Assembly (NCBI RefSeq): GCF_000227135.1
Contig: NC_018262.1
Location: forward strand, 795,086 to 859,085
Origin: Leishmania donovani
Taxonomy: Eukaryota > Euglenozoa > Kinetoplastea > Trypanosomatida > Trypanosomatidae
Direction: 5' to 3'
DNA length: 64,000 nucleotides
Shown: positions 21,401-29,521 of the stretch, one piece after another
How positions within the stretch are numbered: position 1 is the first letter of the stretch
Layout: each line of letters begins with the position of its first letter
Program-made: the position numbers and the translations under genes
The notes under the pieces: model-generated
Told to the model about the DNA's origin: nothing
Database searches by the model: none
The model's input: only the letters and a program-made list of their open reading frames with translations

Positions 21401-24400
21401 CTGGTGTTCGTTATGCAGCAAGCGGACCGCCTCTACGCGGCGGGGCTGATGCCAGACATGAATGATCCTCGCCAAGAACAGCAGTGCCCGCCAGCACCAC
21501 CGCGTTACTTATTCCCGTTGCTGCCGGAGGAGCTCCCGGCAGTTTTGGCGCACGTCATCGGCAGCGTCCGGCACGTCATGCATGCCGTCGCCCGCTGGGC
21601 CCCAAAGGACATACTCATCGAGGTGGCTCGTCATTGCCAGCGCTCCGACGTGGAGGCGGCCGCAGATGCGCGGGGCTGCACGAGCGTCTACCACGCGCTG
21701 CACCACCGGCAGCCGTTTGCACTGGAGACGTTTGCAGCCCTTCGAGTGCCGATGGGCCAGCCGTGCCGCATGCGGCAGTGTCAGACGCCACTGATGGTCG
21801 CCGCGGCTCGCGGGGGTACGGCATTCGTTGTGGCGCTGCTGAAGCCGCATCGAGTGAATCAGAGGGACAGAGAAGGCCGCACCGCGCTCATGCTCGCCGC
21901 CGCGCACGGTCACAGAGCCACCGTGGAGGCACTCCTGGCGGCCAACGCCGACATCTCCCTCGGCGACTCGTGCGGCCGCACAGCTGTGATGCTGGCGGCC
22001 TTGGGCGGCTACGATGATCTCGCCGTGCAACTCGTGCAGAACTTCTGCCATGCCGGCGACTTGATGTCCGCGCAAACGTCCGTGCTGCACTGCGCGGCGG
22101 TCGGCGGATGCTGGCGCACCACGGCTGCGGCACTGAAGCAGGCGGTGCCGCCCGGCGCGCAGCTGATGGGTGGCGGCGCCGAAGCCTCTGCGCTGCTCGC
22201 GTTACGCGAGGACATGGACGGGCACACGCCTCTGCACCTCGCACACGCCTTTGGCAGCGCGCGGGTCCTGCATGAACTGCTGCGGGTGCTATTCAGCTTC
22301 TGTGGGGAAGGGGGGACAGCGCAAGGGCTGCTGGCGCGGCTGAGCACGCATGGAAGCGGTGCCATTGAAAAGAGGCTGCTGCTGTGCGACTCCACGCTGC
22401 AGCGGTACGGCTGGCTGAGCTGTGTTCTCGAGGTAAACGCTGCACTGCAGGAGAAGGTGCGCCAAGGGTATGAGCAGAGCCCCGCTGCGCGTGGCTTGAA
22501 AGCGGGGGAGGTGGTCTATCAACCTTTCGCGCCGCCCCTGCGCAGCGCTGCGTCTCTGCTGCTGTGGTGCGTGCAGACAGGCAACACGGTTGGTCTACGC
22601 GTACTCGCCGACTACAACGTCGCGGACGACTGCGGCGTGCTGCACGTGGCTGCCGCAAACGGTTCCCTTAATGTCGTGAAGCTGCTCGTGCAACTGGAGA
22701 TGAGCGATCCATCGATGCAAGACGTGCGAACGGGCCGCTACGCCTTCGAGTGGGCAGCGCTGCACGAGAATGCGGATTGCGCCTCCTTTCTTCTTACCCA
22801 CACCGTGCTCGACTGCGCCGCGTTGCTTGGCAGTTGCATGAGCGCGAACGACGGCGGCGCCATAGGCGCTGAGGGGGCGCCACCGGAAACAAACGGCGTG
22901 TGGACGCGAGAGGACGCAAGCGGCAACGCGCCAAGAGCGGGCGACTCCAGCTCAGCTGCGTCATCTGCGGTGCCGCTGCTTCACGTGATGGCCGGCCACT
23001 GCGGTGGCCAGCTGCTGCTGCAGTTTGTTGAGCAGACCCTGTACACAGTCACTCGCACATACATGGTGCCATCGACCCGCCACGGCGGCGCGAGTGGTGA
23101 GCAGAGCGGTGCAGAGGTGATGAGCTTGGCGCTCTACCGCGCGCTCCAGCGACCAGCCGGGCCGTCGCGTCTTACCCCGCTAGAGTACGCGATCGCGGTT
23201 GGCGACCCAGTGGCGGTTCTACACACGGCACAGGTGCTGCAGCGTCTCCAGGAGACAGCTGACGCGCTGAAGCCGGCGCTGCCGTCGCCCGTGCGTTTCG
23301 CGCCGATTGGCTCTGGGCGATCCAACACTGCCGGCGCGGTGCGGTGGGAAGGTGGGGAGGGCGTCGTCTCTCTCCAGCCAAGCGACCAAGCGGCTACCAC
23401 CCGCAACGGGGCGGTGTTTGTGTCCAAGTCTTTCCTGAGCTGGGTGCCAACGCTCAGCCCCGCCGTGCGTGCCATCCTCTTTGACGTGCTTGGCATGTGG
23501 GAGGTGGCCAGCGTCGCCGGCTTCGCTCCGCAGCGCCATGTGGCGCAGGCCTCTCTTACGACGCCGCCCACAGACGGTGGCGCCGATGCGATTTGTGAGC
23601 GCGAGCCACAGCAGTCCCCTTCCTTGCAGCAGTGCGGCGAGGATGAGGCGGCAGCGGCTGCTGCAAAGAAGGGAACTGTGTCTGCTCTTGCGTGCACGCA
23701 GCGCGTCCGGTTCAGCGATGTGCGCCTTCTCGGCATCCACATGCTTCAGCAGGACGACTACTGCGCCGAGCTGCTCCACGACTTCCTCACGCCAGATCAC
23801 GAGCGCGAAGTGCTGCGGCTGCTCCTGCAGGACTTCCCGTACAAGATTCGCTACGAGCCAGACTCGTACCGACAGTGCAGTCTGTCGACCCAGACACAGC
23901 TGCTGCGGTGGCTCGGTACGTCCCTGGTTCTCGGCACCTACGACGTTTCACCTCCGAGCAGCGTCCCGACGACTTCGTGGGCGGCGGCCACGGGGGCGGA
24001 GCGGGAGAAGGTGGCTACCGTTGACTCGATTGAGATACAGGTGGTGCCTCACCGCGGCGAGGAATTTGTCGAGCTCAATGGCACGGCGCTCTCGCACTCC
24101 TTGTACTTATCGACGGCCCAGCATGCACTGGTCATTCCGGACGTGATGGCGACGCTGTCCCGTACACTGCGAGCACAGCGCAAGGTGTGGCAGACGGAGC
24201 TGGCAGCTGTAAGTGCTCGTGCGACGAGACTGCTGCAGCGCCAAGCGCATCCTGTACTGCAGCGCAGCATCGTCACCGTCGACTGGAACCTCTCGACGAT
24301 GCCGAGCGATGGGACCACGAGTGTATCGGCAGACCTCGACCGGTACGGCGCTGTCTTTGTGCGCGTCTGCGATGCGCTGCGCACCTTCATGGACTGGGTG

Positions 24401-26809
24401 CGTGGTCCGCTGCGGAGTCTTCTTGCCGAGGTAGATGCTGCCGATCTTGCGGCGGTCGTTGTCGGGGTGCGGCAGGGCGGGATGGCTGGCTTGCAGGTGC
24501 GCTTCCGGTATGTCACCGAGGAGCGTGCTGTCACGCGCTTTCCAGCTGCGCCCATGGCGGCGGCTTCTACCGCGGTGATGTTCAAGAGTGCGGCGTACCC
24601 GTCGTGCTGCATCGAGTTCAACGAGGTCACACATACAGACGTGGTGTACGCCTGCCAGGCCACGATTGGGCGGGCCATTGCCGCAGATGTGGCTCTGGTG
24701 CGGGTCCACCACACGAGGGACCGCTTCTTGCAAGTTGCGCGTCGGCTTCTCTCCGCGCCGAAGGGGGTCGCGGCGGTGTCGACGTCGCCGCCGCGACGTG
24801 CAGATGTTTCCGAGGAGAGTGATGAAAGCACTGCAGCGGACTTGTCGCCATCGCCACCCGGGGACGCGGAGGAGCCGAAGAAGAGCAGACGCACAAAGAG
24901 TGCCCGTGGATTAGCCACGCCACCGCTGTCGTCGGAGTTGCTTCGGTTCAAGCTCGAGCTGGAGGGCACCACGCTGGACGCGATGCCCGTGCAGGAGTTT
25001 GAGCGACTGCTGCTGGCCGAGACGGCGGCGGCGATCGACGCAGTGGTATCACCCTGGCCACATGCGGCGTCTCCGTCGCGAAAATCGACGGCTGACGCGA
25101 CGGCCAAGGCGTACGATGCGTTCCACTCCGCCGCGATTCTTAGCGCCGCGCTCGTGCGTCGGCTGCGGTCCGTCCTTGTGCTCTTCACCACACGTCGCGA
25201 GGCGATAGTTCGGCTTAGCGGCGACAAGTTGATGCTGTGCTTCACTGCCGACGAGATCCCGTCCCGGAGCGACATCGCCGCGGAAATCACACGCACGCTG
25301 GCGCAAGAGGAGTGCGACGTGTACCAGCGGCGGCTGGCAGAGGTTTACGAGATGATGAGGCAGCGTCTGACCGCGTACCTGCCGCAGGCGAAGCTCGTGG
25401 TGGACGTGGAGGCGATGCAGCGGCTTGCCGGTGACGATGCGCACATGCTCTCCGCGATGCGACTGTTGGTGCATCAGCAGAGTCAGTGGGTACTGCAGCG
25501 GCTCGTGGAGGGGGTGAGCATTGGGTGGGACACGGAGCTTGGCGCCGTGGTGCGGCGTCATGTGCTGCAAGTGACGCTCACCTTGGACCCGGGCCTCTAC
25601 GGCACCTGCTACCTATCTCCTCACGGTGTTTTTGCGTACTACTGCCCCTTGCTGTGCTTGGAGCGGCAGCCGCCTGGTGCGCTGACGCCATCCTCCCTCC
25701 CCTCGTGGCAGCTGCTGGGTTCGCAACACATTGCGTCGTTGCTGCTCATGCAACTAGCGGTTCGCGAACCGCAGGTGCTTCAGTTTGTGGATCAAAAGCG
25801 GAGCGTGGCATGCTGGACCACGGCGCGCCGCATCCCGCGCCGCATCCTTCCTGGCAGCCCCGTCCTCATCGAGGTACAGGCGCGCAACTTGCTCAATCGG
25901 CCTCTGCGCCGCGGTGGGGAGCGACTGCTGCTGATGGGCGAGGTGGAGAAGCTGAACGTCGAGGACGCCGGTAGGGGGCGGTATATGATTCGCTTTGACT
26001 CTTCCCAGCGGGCCGGCGACCATCGTCTCTTCATTCTCCTTCACGGGCAGCCCATCGCACAGTCACCAATGTCGTACACGGTGCGGCCCGGCGCGGTAGA
26101 CCTCAGCCGCACACGCGTGCGAGACACGTTTAACGCGGTAGTGATAGGTGTGCCTTTCACGGTGCTTCTGCAGCTCCGCGACGCCGCCGGCAATCGACTG
26201 CTCGCGGCCCCCAACGGGTTGACGGTGGCGTGCGCGTCCCCTGCCTCAATGGTACAGCTGCAGACGTGGGGGTGGAAAGGGCCTGGCAGGGTCGCGGTGA
26301 CACTGCGAGTGCTGCCCGCCGTGCCCACCAAGACGGCGCTGATCATCTCGCTCACGCTCACGTGCCAGTCGGCTGCCGCTGGCGCTACTGCGGATGGCAC
26401 TGTATTCACGGCTACGGTGCCCCTTCCAGCATACTCATGTGTCGATAGCGAAACCTACCAGCACGTCTGCCGCGTGCGTCGCGGGCTCATTGCGGATAGC
26501 GGCTCACCCACCAGTCACCAGAGCCCGTGCGCGTATCCGGGAATGGCGCCGACACCCCGCACAGCACCGCCACAGCCATCAAGCCTCTACTTCCGCCAAG
26601 CGACGCGGCGTGCGGTACGCAAGAAGCTTGCGAAAGAAGCAGCCGCGCTCGGTGGCGCGCTGAGTTACCGCTATCCGCGCAACACCACCATGAAGCGGCT
26701 AGAGATGCACACCAAGTTGGCCACAGTAAAGGGGTCAGGCGGTACAAGGCCGCGCGAAAAGCCCGTCTCCAATTCCGGCAGCGCGGCTGTCACGCCCACA
26801 ACTACATGA
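15485..26809 (+). CDS. Giant ankyrin-repeat protein with C-terminal filamin-type repeats
   Basis: A 3,774-residue protein. Ankyrin repeats with the TPLH/A-A-..G motif occur in clusters: about 318-405 (RTLLHEAAQVGNEAAV; DTPLHIALERRRAALV), 480-620 (TPLHVAATTGEPACVQYLL; SALHFACSLGMTRVAAILL), scattered units over 730-1320, 2095-2190 (TALMLAAAHGHRATVEALL) and near 2380 (GVLHVAAANGSLNVVKLLV). Residues about 2500-3440 have no recognised domain and include an acidic/basic linker near 3110-3140. Residues about 3450-3540 resemble a filamin (Ig-FLN) repeat: RYMIRFDSSQRAGDHRLFI, then QSPMSYTV before a Pro-Gly spacer, and the next unit starts GVPFTVLLQLRDAAGNRLL (to about 3645). Filamin repeats usually mediate actin or membrane-protein contacts; a cytoskeletal scaffold is inferred. 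ATG 15485 opens the frame; Met26 (15560) is an alternative. No transmembrane segment is obvious. Confidence 0.88.
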   Translation: MSAAHQVSSFLELPTKKDTGAALVAMEAPSDFTPARAPILCLVCTATACGSQLIATINVTLDTTLAEVRSVLVSLATGGDGGPAAVKQPPTNVSAQQAHTIVSSPLHPFNFTETFSFVHCGGCRAYARAKEASLDLEDVLPRYPRLGVPPASLSAREGLSSSTAVLGTATSGSRRRVCMSSCTRWLPDAAPPLAVVAHPRRQKGCRSHRRHQRVSHKAEEKGTSVLDASRMPRQKRYALAALFVTPGDRAEGGLRAERVVAERLQLQLPDPLRGSGAAVSGPGLFSPATLAASYGRPFRVEAWCSGVTRWNGNTEDLLGRTLLHEAAQVGNEAAVHFLVSQPYVAVDAAERQSGCTALQLAVLGNHVGVVKVLLEEGGANPLISNRAGDTPLHIALERRRAALVGLLCARLRALQVPPAALQEESMRNRIGYTPVELFHLYSPSLGDLCRDGASLLAVKSLVHHYFFSPDEVTTRDAFSGQSVLHAAVAGSGLDVVRYVAEDLGLAARLSVPGGPYAELLCDYRRQTPLHVAATTGEPACVQYLLHNLPASCLTQPDVNGSTPLLAAMKARRWRVVELLLAQCPPGTLAAAVQDRNGFSALHFACSLGMTRVAAILLQHHSAVAAQRSVAARLSSSSSSTSSMTADVQWGPHWENIALVRHSALRGRLRKLEEREIRRQAQRQQRSAVASGSLTSHSGCSYCSLAEDADPVAAVKAARQYPYGGARRGYTPLRCALLYAVSRGNGPAPVPVDLIRLLCEYGALTAETADDTRDLLFYLLTHRSDAAAEPLLAWVTERCAAAVEVLRRDNILLCRFCALGDAIGVRWCVEKQLCDVQATAVNPLVACAAAGDAAAATFLIKCAGADVNAIAGHESALAVALREGHEGVAQVLIFSRAALSSRDGSWTALQQATSSNLESVVRGLLGSRAIDPFHVSRVLLRTLQGLVYEGMSRRRERSRLASYLARACDPLASEVHPTELLHLSAAVGCFDATVALAEHLQALPKTVWAELLATAPPPPPRPTTLIEPTLVPLTIKAPRLLPNRLTGRGGLYRPPKPFHRLVVPTVRRATVVTLLHRVKVRDVYSYAVEAGQIDLVRSLRYGLHLPPWPLRDVRGWTVTDYAMAHHSRSRASLVALFVAAGIAPATRHGRRMLHCSGDGALVAAVHYAQQQRWKTAAASQCVAKTASDAGAEARHTGEQAAMAALELVADTLFCLVNASAEKQASDGGTAIVRCVLDAFLQTRHLSDFHHVPCAWLSRVVVACAAAGRLDVLRLLKEHYSVDLAQDWFSGASGPPLSASGTQPTPLLMAVHQRHSDIVMYLLKAGCAVHERSCPTAAMAAHVRLRNIHASLISPLCLAAWKRDYVLLRLLLAASPPLRPEDTEEEAGRSVGDVLRGLVMSAPPGMQSEAEAALADCVRALATAGHPLRFAGTVRVAAAKGLVQVAQALVECYGSAALLADLAVSLDGGDAEADEDAENVTAPRVRGQLTALAYFAADARLVPALRSLLVERMVDDYQLESWRLTTLAATMQALCRKGGRRGARVTAAAVDYALWRGCADGAVVLLALGLVGRGVAPAPRPPCGAGSAATCVSARALSLCLHLFSVLRLWHKRCGQYKSYTVLHSAAELGYGDAVSALTAEMMGLHLPVVGSDGSGSALSYSNIRATVTAPSLYALAATHPDGWRWFPYFERVELVLDPRTLYIAARDMFALIFSGFGVSQAVDRVCRRAAQHKLLGDVFSVFDSAGTPAATSANLGDMRNSGALKSVADIGGAPAAMRGCAVSASFVFRQLQLRPAAFFLAGGTYVLTSMTSLTCAIAAGSLEWVQYIAVQGPSLVYHRATATRLTTAADRRATAKERHAQLQAAMAAGNRPRSWHPRQGSTRRPHRCEACLDDGRSASAASVHIADDVCRMDALTLCMAMLAEAHLRRQGSAMAQTYEDILTHLLSWPGATPRKETINLLAIAAASLRRWPLLVFVMQQADRLYAAGLMPDMNDPRQEQQCPPAPPRYLFPLLPEELPAVLAHVIGSVRHVMHAVARWAPKDILIEVARHCQRSDVEAAADARGCTSVYHALHHRQPFALETFAALRVPMGQPCRMRQCQTPLMVAAARGGTAFVVALLKPHRVNQRDREGRTALMLAAAHGHRATVEALLAANADISLGDSCGRTAVMLAALGGYDDLAVQLVQNFCHAGDLMSAQTSVLHCAAVGGCWRTTAAALKQAVPPGAQLMGGGAEASALLALREDMDGHTPLHLAHAFGSARVLHELLRVLFSFCGEGGTAQGLLARLSTHGSGAIEKRLLLCDSTLQRYGWLSCVLEVNAALQEKVRQGYEQSPAARGLKAGEVVYQPFAPPLRSAASLLLWCVQTGNTVGLRVLADYNVADDCGVLHVAAANGSLNVVKLLVQLEMSDPSMQDVRTGRYAFEWAALHENADCASFLLTHTVLDCAALLGSCMSANDGGAIGAEGAPPETNGVWTREDASGNAPRAGDSSSAASSAVPLLHVMAGHCGGQLLLQFVEQTLYTVTRTYMVPSTRHGGASGEQSGAEVMSLALYRALQRPAGPSRLTPLEYAIAVGDPVAVLHTAQVLQRLQETADALKPALPSPVRFAPIGSGRSNTAGAVRWEGGEGVVSLQPSDQAATTRNGAVFVSKSFLSWVPTLSPAVRAILFDVLGMWEVASVAGFAPQRHVAQASLTTPPTDGGADAICEREPQQSPSLQQCGEDEAAAAAAKKGTVSALACTQRVRFSDVRLLGIHMLQQDDYCAELLHDFLTPDHEREVLRLLLQDFPYKIRYEPDSYRQCSLSTQTQLLRWLGTSLVLGTYDVSPPSSVPTTSWAAATGAEREKVATVDSIEIQVVPHRGEEFVELNGTALSHSLYLSTAQHALVIPDVMATLSRTLRAQRKVWQTELAAVSARATRLLQRQAHPVLQRSIVTVDWNLSTMPSDGTTSVSADLDRYGAVFVRVCDALRTFMDWVRGPLRSLLAEVDAADLAAVVVGVRQGGMAGLQVRFRYVTEERAVTRFPAAPMAAASTAVMFKSAAYPSCCIEFNEVTHTDVVYACQATIGRAIAADVALVRVHHTRDRFLQVARRLLSAPKGVAAVSTSPPRRADVSEESDESTAADLSPSPPGDAEEPKKSRRTKSARGLATPPLSSELLRFKLELEGTTLDAMPVQEFERLLLAETAAAIDAVVSPWPHAASPSRKSTADATAKAYDAFHSAAILSAALVRRLRSVLVLFTTRREAIVRLSGDKLMLCFTADEIPSRSDIAAEITRTLAQEECDVYQRRLAEVYEMMRQRLTAYLPQAKLVVDVEAMQRLAGDDAHMLSAMRLLVHQQSQWVLQRLVEGVSIGWDTELGAVVRRHVLQVTLTLDPGLYGTCYLSPHGVFAYYCPLLCLERQPPGALTPSSLPSWQLLGSQHIASLLLMQLAVREPQVLQFVDQKRSVACWTTARRIPRRILPGSPVLIEVQARNLLNRPLRRGGERLLLMGEVEKLNVEDAGRGRYMIRFDSSQRAGDHRLFILLHGQPIAQSPMSYTVRPGAVDLSRTRVRDTFNAVVIGVPFTVLLQLRDAAGNRLLAAPNGLTVACASPASMVQLQTWGWKGPGRVAVTLRVLPAVPTKTALIISLTLTCQSAAAGATADGTVFTATVPLPAYSCVDSETYQHVCRVRRGLIADSGSPTSHQSPCAYPGMAPTPRTAPPQPSSLYFRQATRRAVRKKLAKEAAALGGALSYRYPRNTTMKRLEMHTKLATVKGSGGTRPREKPVSNSGSAAVTPTTT

Positions 26810-27771
26810 TGACTAGTGTGGTACAGGGGCTACACAGAAATAGCGGGAAGGATAGGGGGAGGAGGGCGGCCGACAGCTCGGTGCAGCATCCGCGAGGAAT
26901 CAAGGATTGCCAGCGCTGGTTCGAGTCCGTGTCTCACTTGCATCTTTCCTGTCGACCCTGCCCTTGTCAGTATCGCTCTGCGGGCCTTTCCATCTGTGTG
27001 TGTGCTTGTGAAGCTGATGTGCGCCACTTTTCCTCCCTGCCTCTTTTCTATGTCGGCTGTTTTCACGCTTCTGCAGCGAGTTTCACGGAAGAGATTCGTC
27101 TAGGAGGTGCGAGCCGCCTGCTTTTTTTTTGTGTGTTTGTGTATGCCAGTGCCATATTGAGGTCGGTGCCTGTGTCGGCCGAATAGGTGGTGTAGTGGAG
27201 AGACGTTACCGTATGCGGAATGTGCACACATTTTTGCACATAATCGTAGATGAAACGAACAACGAAGCAGCAGCTCATACCGGAGGGGCCAGTCAGGTGT
27301 GTTTGCATGTGGCGGGCGATGGTGGCAGTGGCGATGGCGATGCGTTTGTTCGAGCTGTTGTTGTGTCCTTCTTCAACGCGACGGCCATCCCCCTCCTGCC
27401 CCTCCTTCCACTCACTTGGGCTTAAGAATGGCACTCAAGGCTGACGCAGAGACACAAAGGCGCAAGGCAGCCCTTCTCCTTCCTCCAGCACTGAAGAGCA
27501 GACATACGGCCGCCAATGCTCGGTAGATACGCGCACTCATCCCCTCCCCTTCCTTGCCCCCCTCCCTCTCTCTCACACACACACGCGCACGCCCCCTCCT
27601 TTGTGTTCATCGCGTGTGCTCTTCGCCGCCGTCTGTTACACCCGAACACTCACACACATGCCTGTGCTGGTGCGTGTCTCGCACTGACTCTCTCCTTGCA
27701 CCCGTGCCGCTGTTTTCTCGTCTGGCATATACCACCTGTCTGCTACTCTGTTTGTGTGCGCATTCCTTGAC
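26810..27771. other. Intergenic region, no gene seen
   Basis: 3' UTR of the giant ankyrin gene and upstream spacer of L32. CT-rich runs at 27540-27600 and 27680-27730 lead to the L32 acceptor. No coding-quality frame. Confidence 0.65.
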
Positions 27772-27773
27772 AG
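27772..27773 (+). promoter_or_regulatory. Probable spliced-leader acceptor AG of L32
   Basis: The sequence CCTTGACAG follows a pyrimidine-rich stretch and would give a 5' UTR of about 30 nt before ATG 27804, similar to S6. Confidence 0.5.
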
Positions 27774-27803
27774 CCATCACGCACACAGCGAAAGGGGAAC
27801 ATA

Positions 27804-28205
27804 ATGGTCAAGCCGGTGGTCACGAAGTCGGTGGTGAAGAAGCGCACGAAGCGCTTCACCCGCCATCGCTATGAGCTCTTTCCGCAGCTGAGCTCCAGCT
27901 GGCGCAAGCCGCGTGGCGAGGACTCCCCGGTCCGCCGCCGCTACAAGGGCCAGAAGGCGATGCCGAACAAGGGCTACGGTAGCGACCGCGCCACCAAGTA
28001 CATCACTCCGTCCGGCTTCAAGAGCTTCCCGATCCAAAACGTGCAGGATCTGTACATGCTCGTGATGCAGAACCGCAAGTACGCTGGCGTCATCTCTCAC
28101 ACTGTCGGTGCCAGGTCTCGCAAGGCCATCGTCCGCAAGGCCCACGAGCTCGATGTCCGCCTAATCAACGGCGGGGCCAAGCTGCGCAAGCTGGAGAGCA
28201 ACTAG
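27804..28205 (+). CDS. RPL32: 60S ribosomal protein L32
   Basis: A complete 133-residue protein matching eL32 throughout: the KKRTKRFTRHRYELFP start, SSSWRKPRGEDSPVRRRYKG, GYGSDRATKYITPSGF, and the C-terminal ISHTVGARSRKAIVRKAHEL followed by a short tail. It is a structural component of the large cytosolic ribosomal subunit. The ATG is the first after the predicted acceptor and matches the family N-terminus. It appears as a single copy here, unlike S6. Strong coding bias and very basic composition fit a highly expressed ribosomal gene. Confidence 0.97.
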   Translation: MVKPVVTKSVVKKRTKRFTRHRYELFPQLSSSWRKPRGEDSPVRRRYKGQKAMPNKGYGSDRATKYITPSGFKSFPIQNVQDLYMLVMQNRKYAGVISHTVGARSRKAIVRKAHELDVRLINGGAKLRKLESN

Positions 28206-29521
28206 AAGCTGATTGCGCAACGTGGTGCACAGCCTGTGTGCAGCGTGCTTGAAGCGCACCCGATTTGAGGGAGCGTAGCTCGGGGCAAGCGCAAGACGGC
28301 GAAGTGAGGGGTGGAGGGGAGACGGGAGCTCGTGGACGCGGTGAGGAACATAACGAAAAAGATGGAGGAGGAATCTATGTGCCACACGCGGCTGCGGCTG
28401 GACGGCGCGCGCTTAGAGATCACGCAGAGAAACGGGCAAGGGAGAAGTGGGAAGGGGAACACAGGAGGCGCGAATCACGTGTGCCACACGCGTATGTGTG
28501 TGCGTGTGCCCCTCTTCCCCCTCTGCACTGCCTTTTCCGCCTACGACCTCTGTGTGGCGCATTGCACGGCACACGCGTTCTCGAGTCGCGTCGGCACCCC
28601 CTCCTTTCGTGTGCGCCCTGGCGCTCTTTACCGGTGCGCTCTCGCTTGTCTTCTCCCCTCCCCTCTGCTCTTCACATCTGCGTTGCCCTTCGCCGCCTTT
28701 CGCGCGCGCGGTGCTATTCATTTTCTCTTTTTATTTTTCTTTTCCTCCAGACGAAAACAAGCAAACAAGCCAGGCCACCAGCGCGCACAAGGACAGCAGG
28801 GTCGCTGCACGTTGACATCGCGTTGATGGCTGAGGGTAAATCGTACTGTGGTGCGCACAGGACTCCGCTGCCCGGGACATCCCCTTGAGTGTGCTCTTCT
28901 TGGGGGGGGGGGGCGGGAGGAGAGAGCGCTCTCGGAAGTCTCGGTGTGCTTGGTCGTGTGTGTCGCCGTCGCTTCCACCCTCTGCCCTGCGCTCTCGATA
29001 TGGCACCTGTCCTCCCATCACCTGCCGTGAACAAGGGAGCAAACCCCCCCTTCCTCCACATGCACACGAAGTAAACGAAAAAAGGTGAACAATCAAGAAG
29101 CTAGCAATGGTGACACGCGCTTCCGAGCTCGTCCACACAACACTCCCGTCACTTTCCTGTCTGGCTCTCCCGCATCCCACCCCGCCTCTCTCTCCTGACC
29201 GCAGTTTAGCCTTGGCTGGAGATCAGCGGCAACAAAAGTGTCTGCCCTGCGCTGCAGGCAGCTGATTCGGTTATGAAAACCGCCGTGGCGGGCTATCCTA
29301 CAAGAGTCGCTATCACACATACACGCCCACGCACAGCATTACATACATATACACGCGTGGGTGTCCCCCAGCGCATTTGGTTGCGTTCTCCGCCACAGCA
29401 CGAACGAGGCGTAGCCACTATCCGCACCACCTCTCTTCCTACTTCTCATCGCACAAAAAAAAAACGCGCTGCTCCTATCAAGTCCCCGAGGCCGCGTTGA
29501 CACCGTTCTGCAGCACCGCAG
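28206..29521. other. Intergenic region, no gene seen
   Basis: L32 3' UTR and upstream region of the SH3 gene. It contains a T/C-rich segment at 28720-28750, a G run at 28901-28912 and an A run at 29454-29464. Open frames are of low-complexity composition. Confidence 0.65.
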
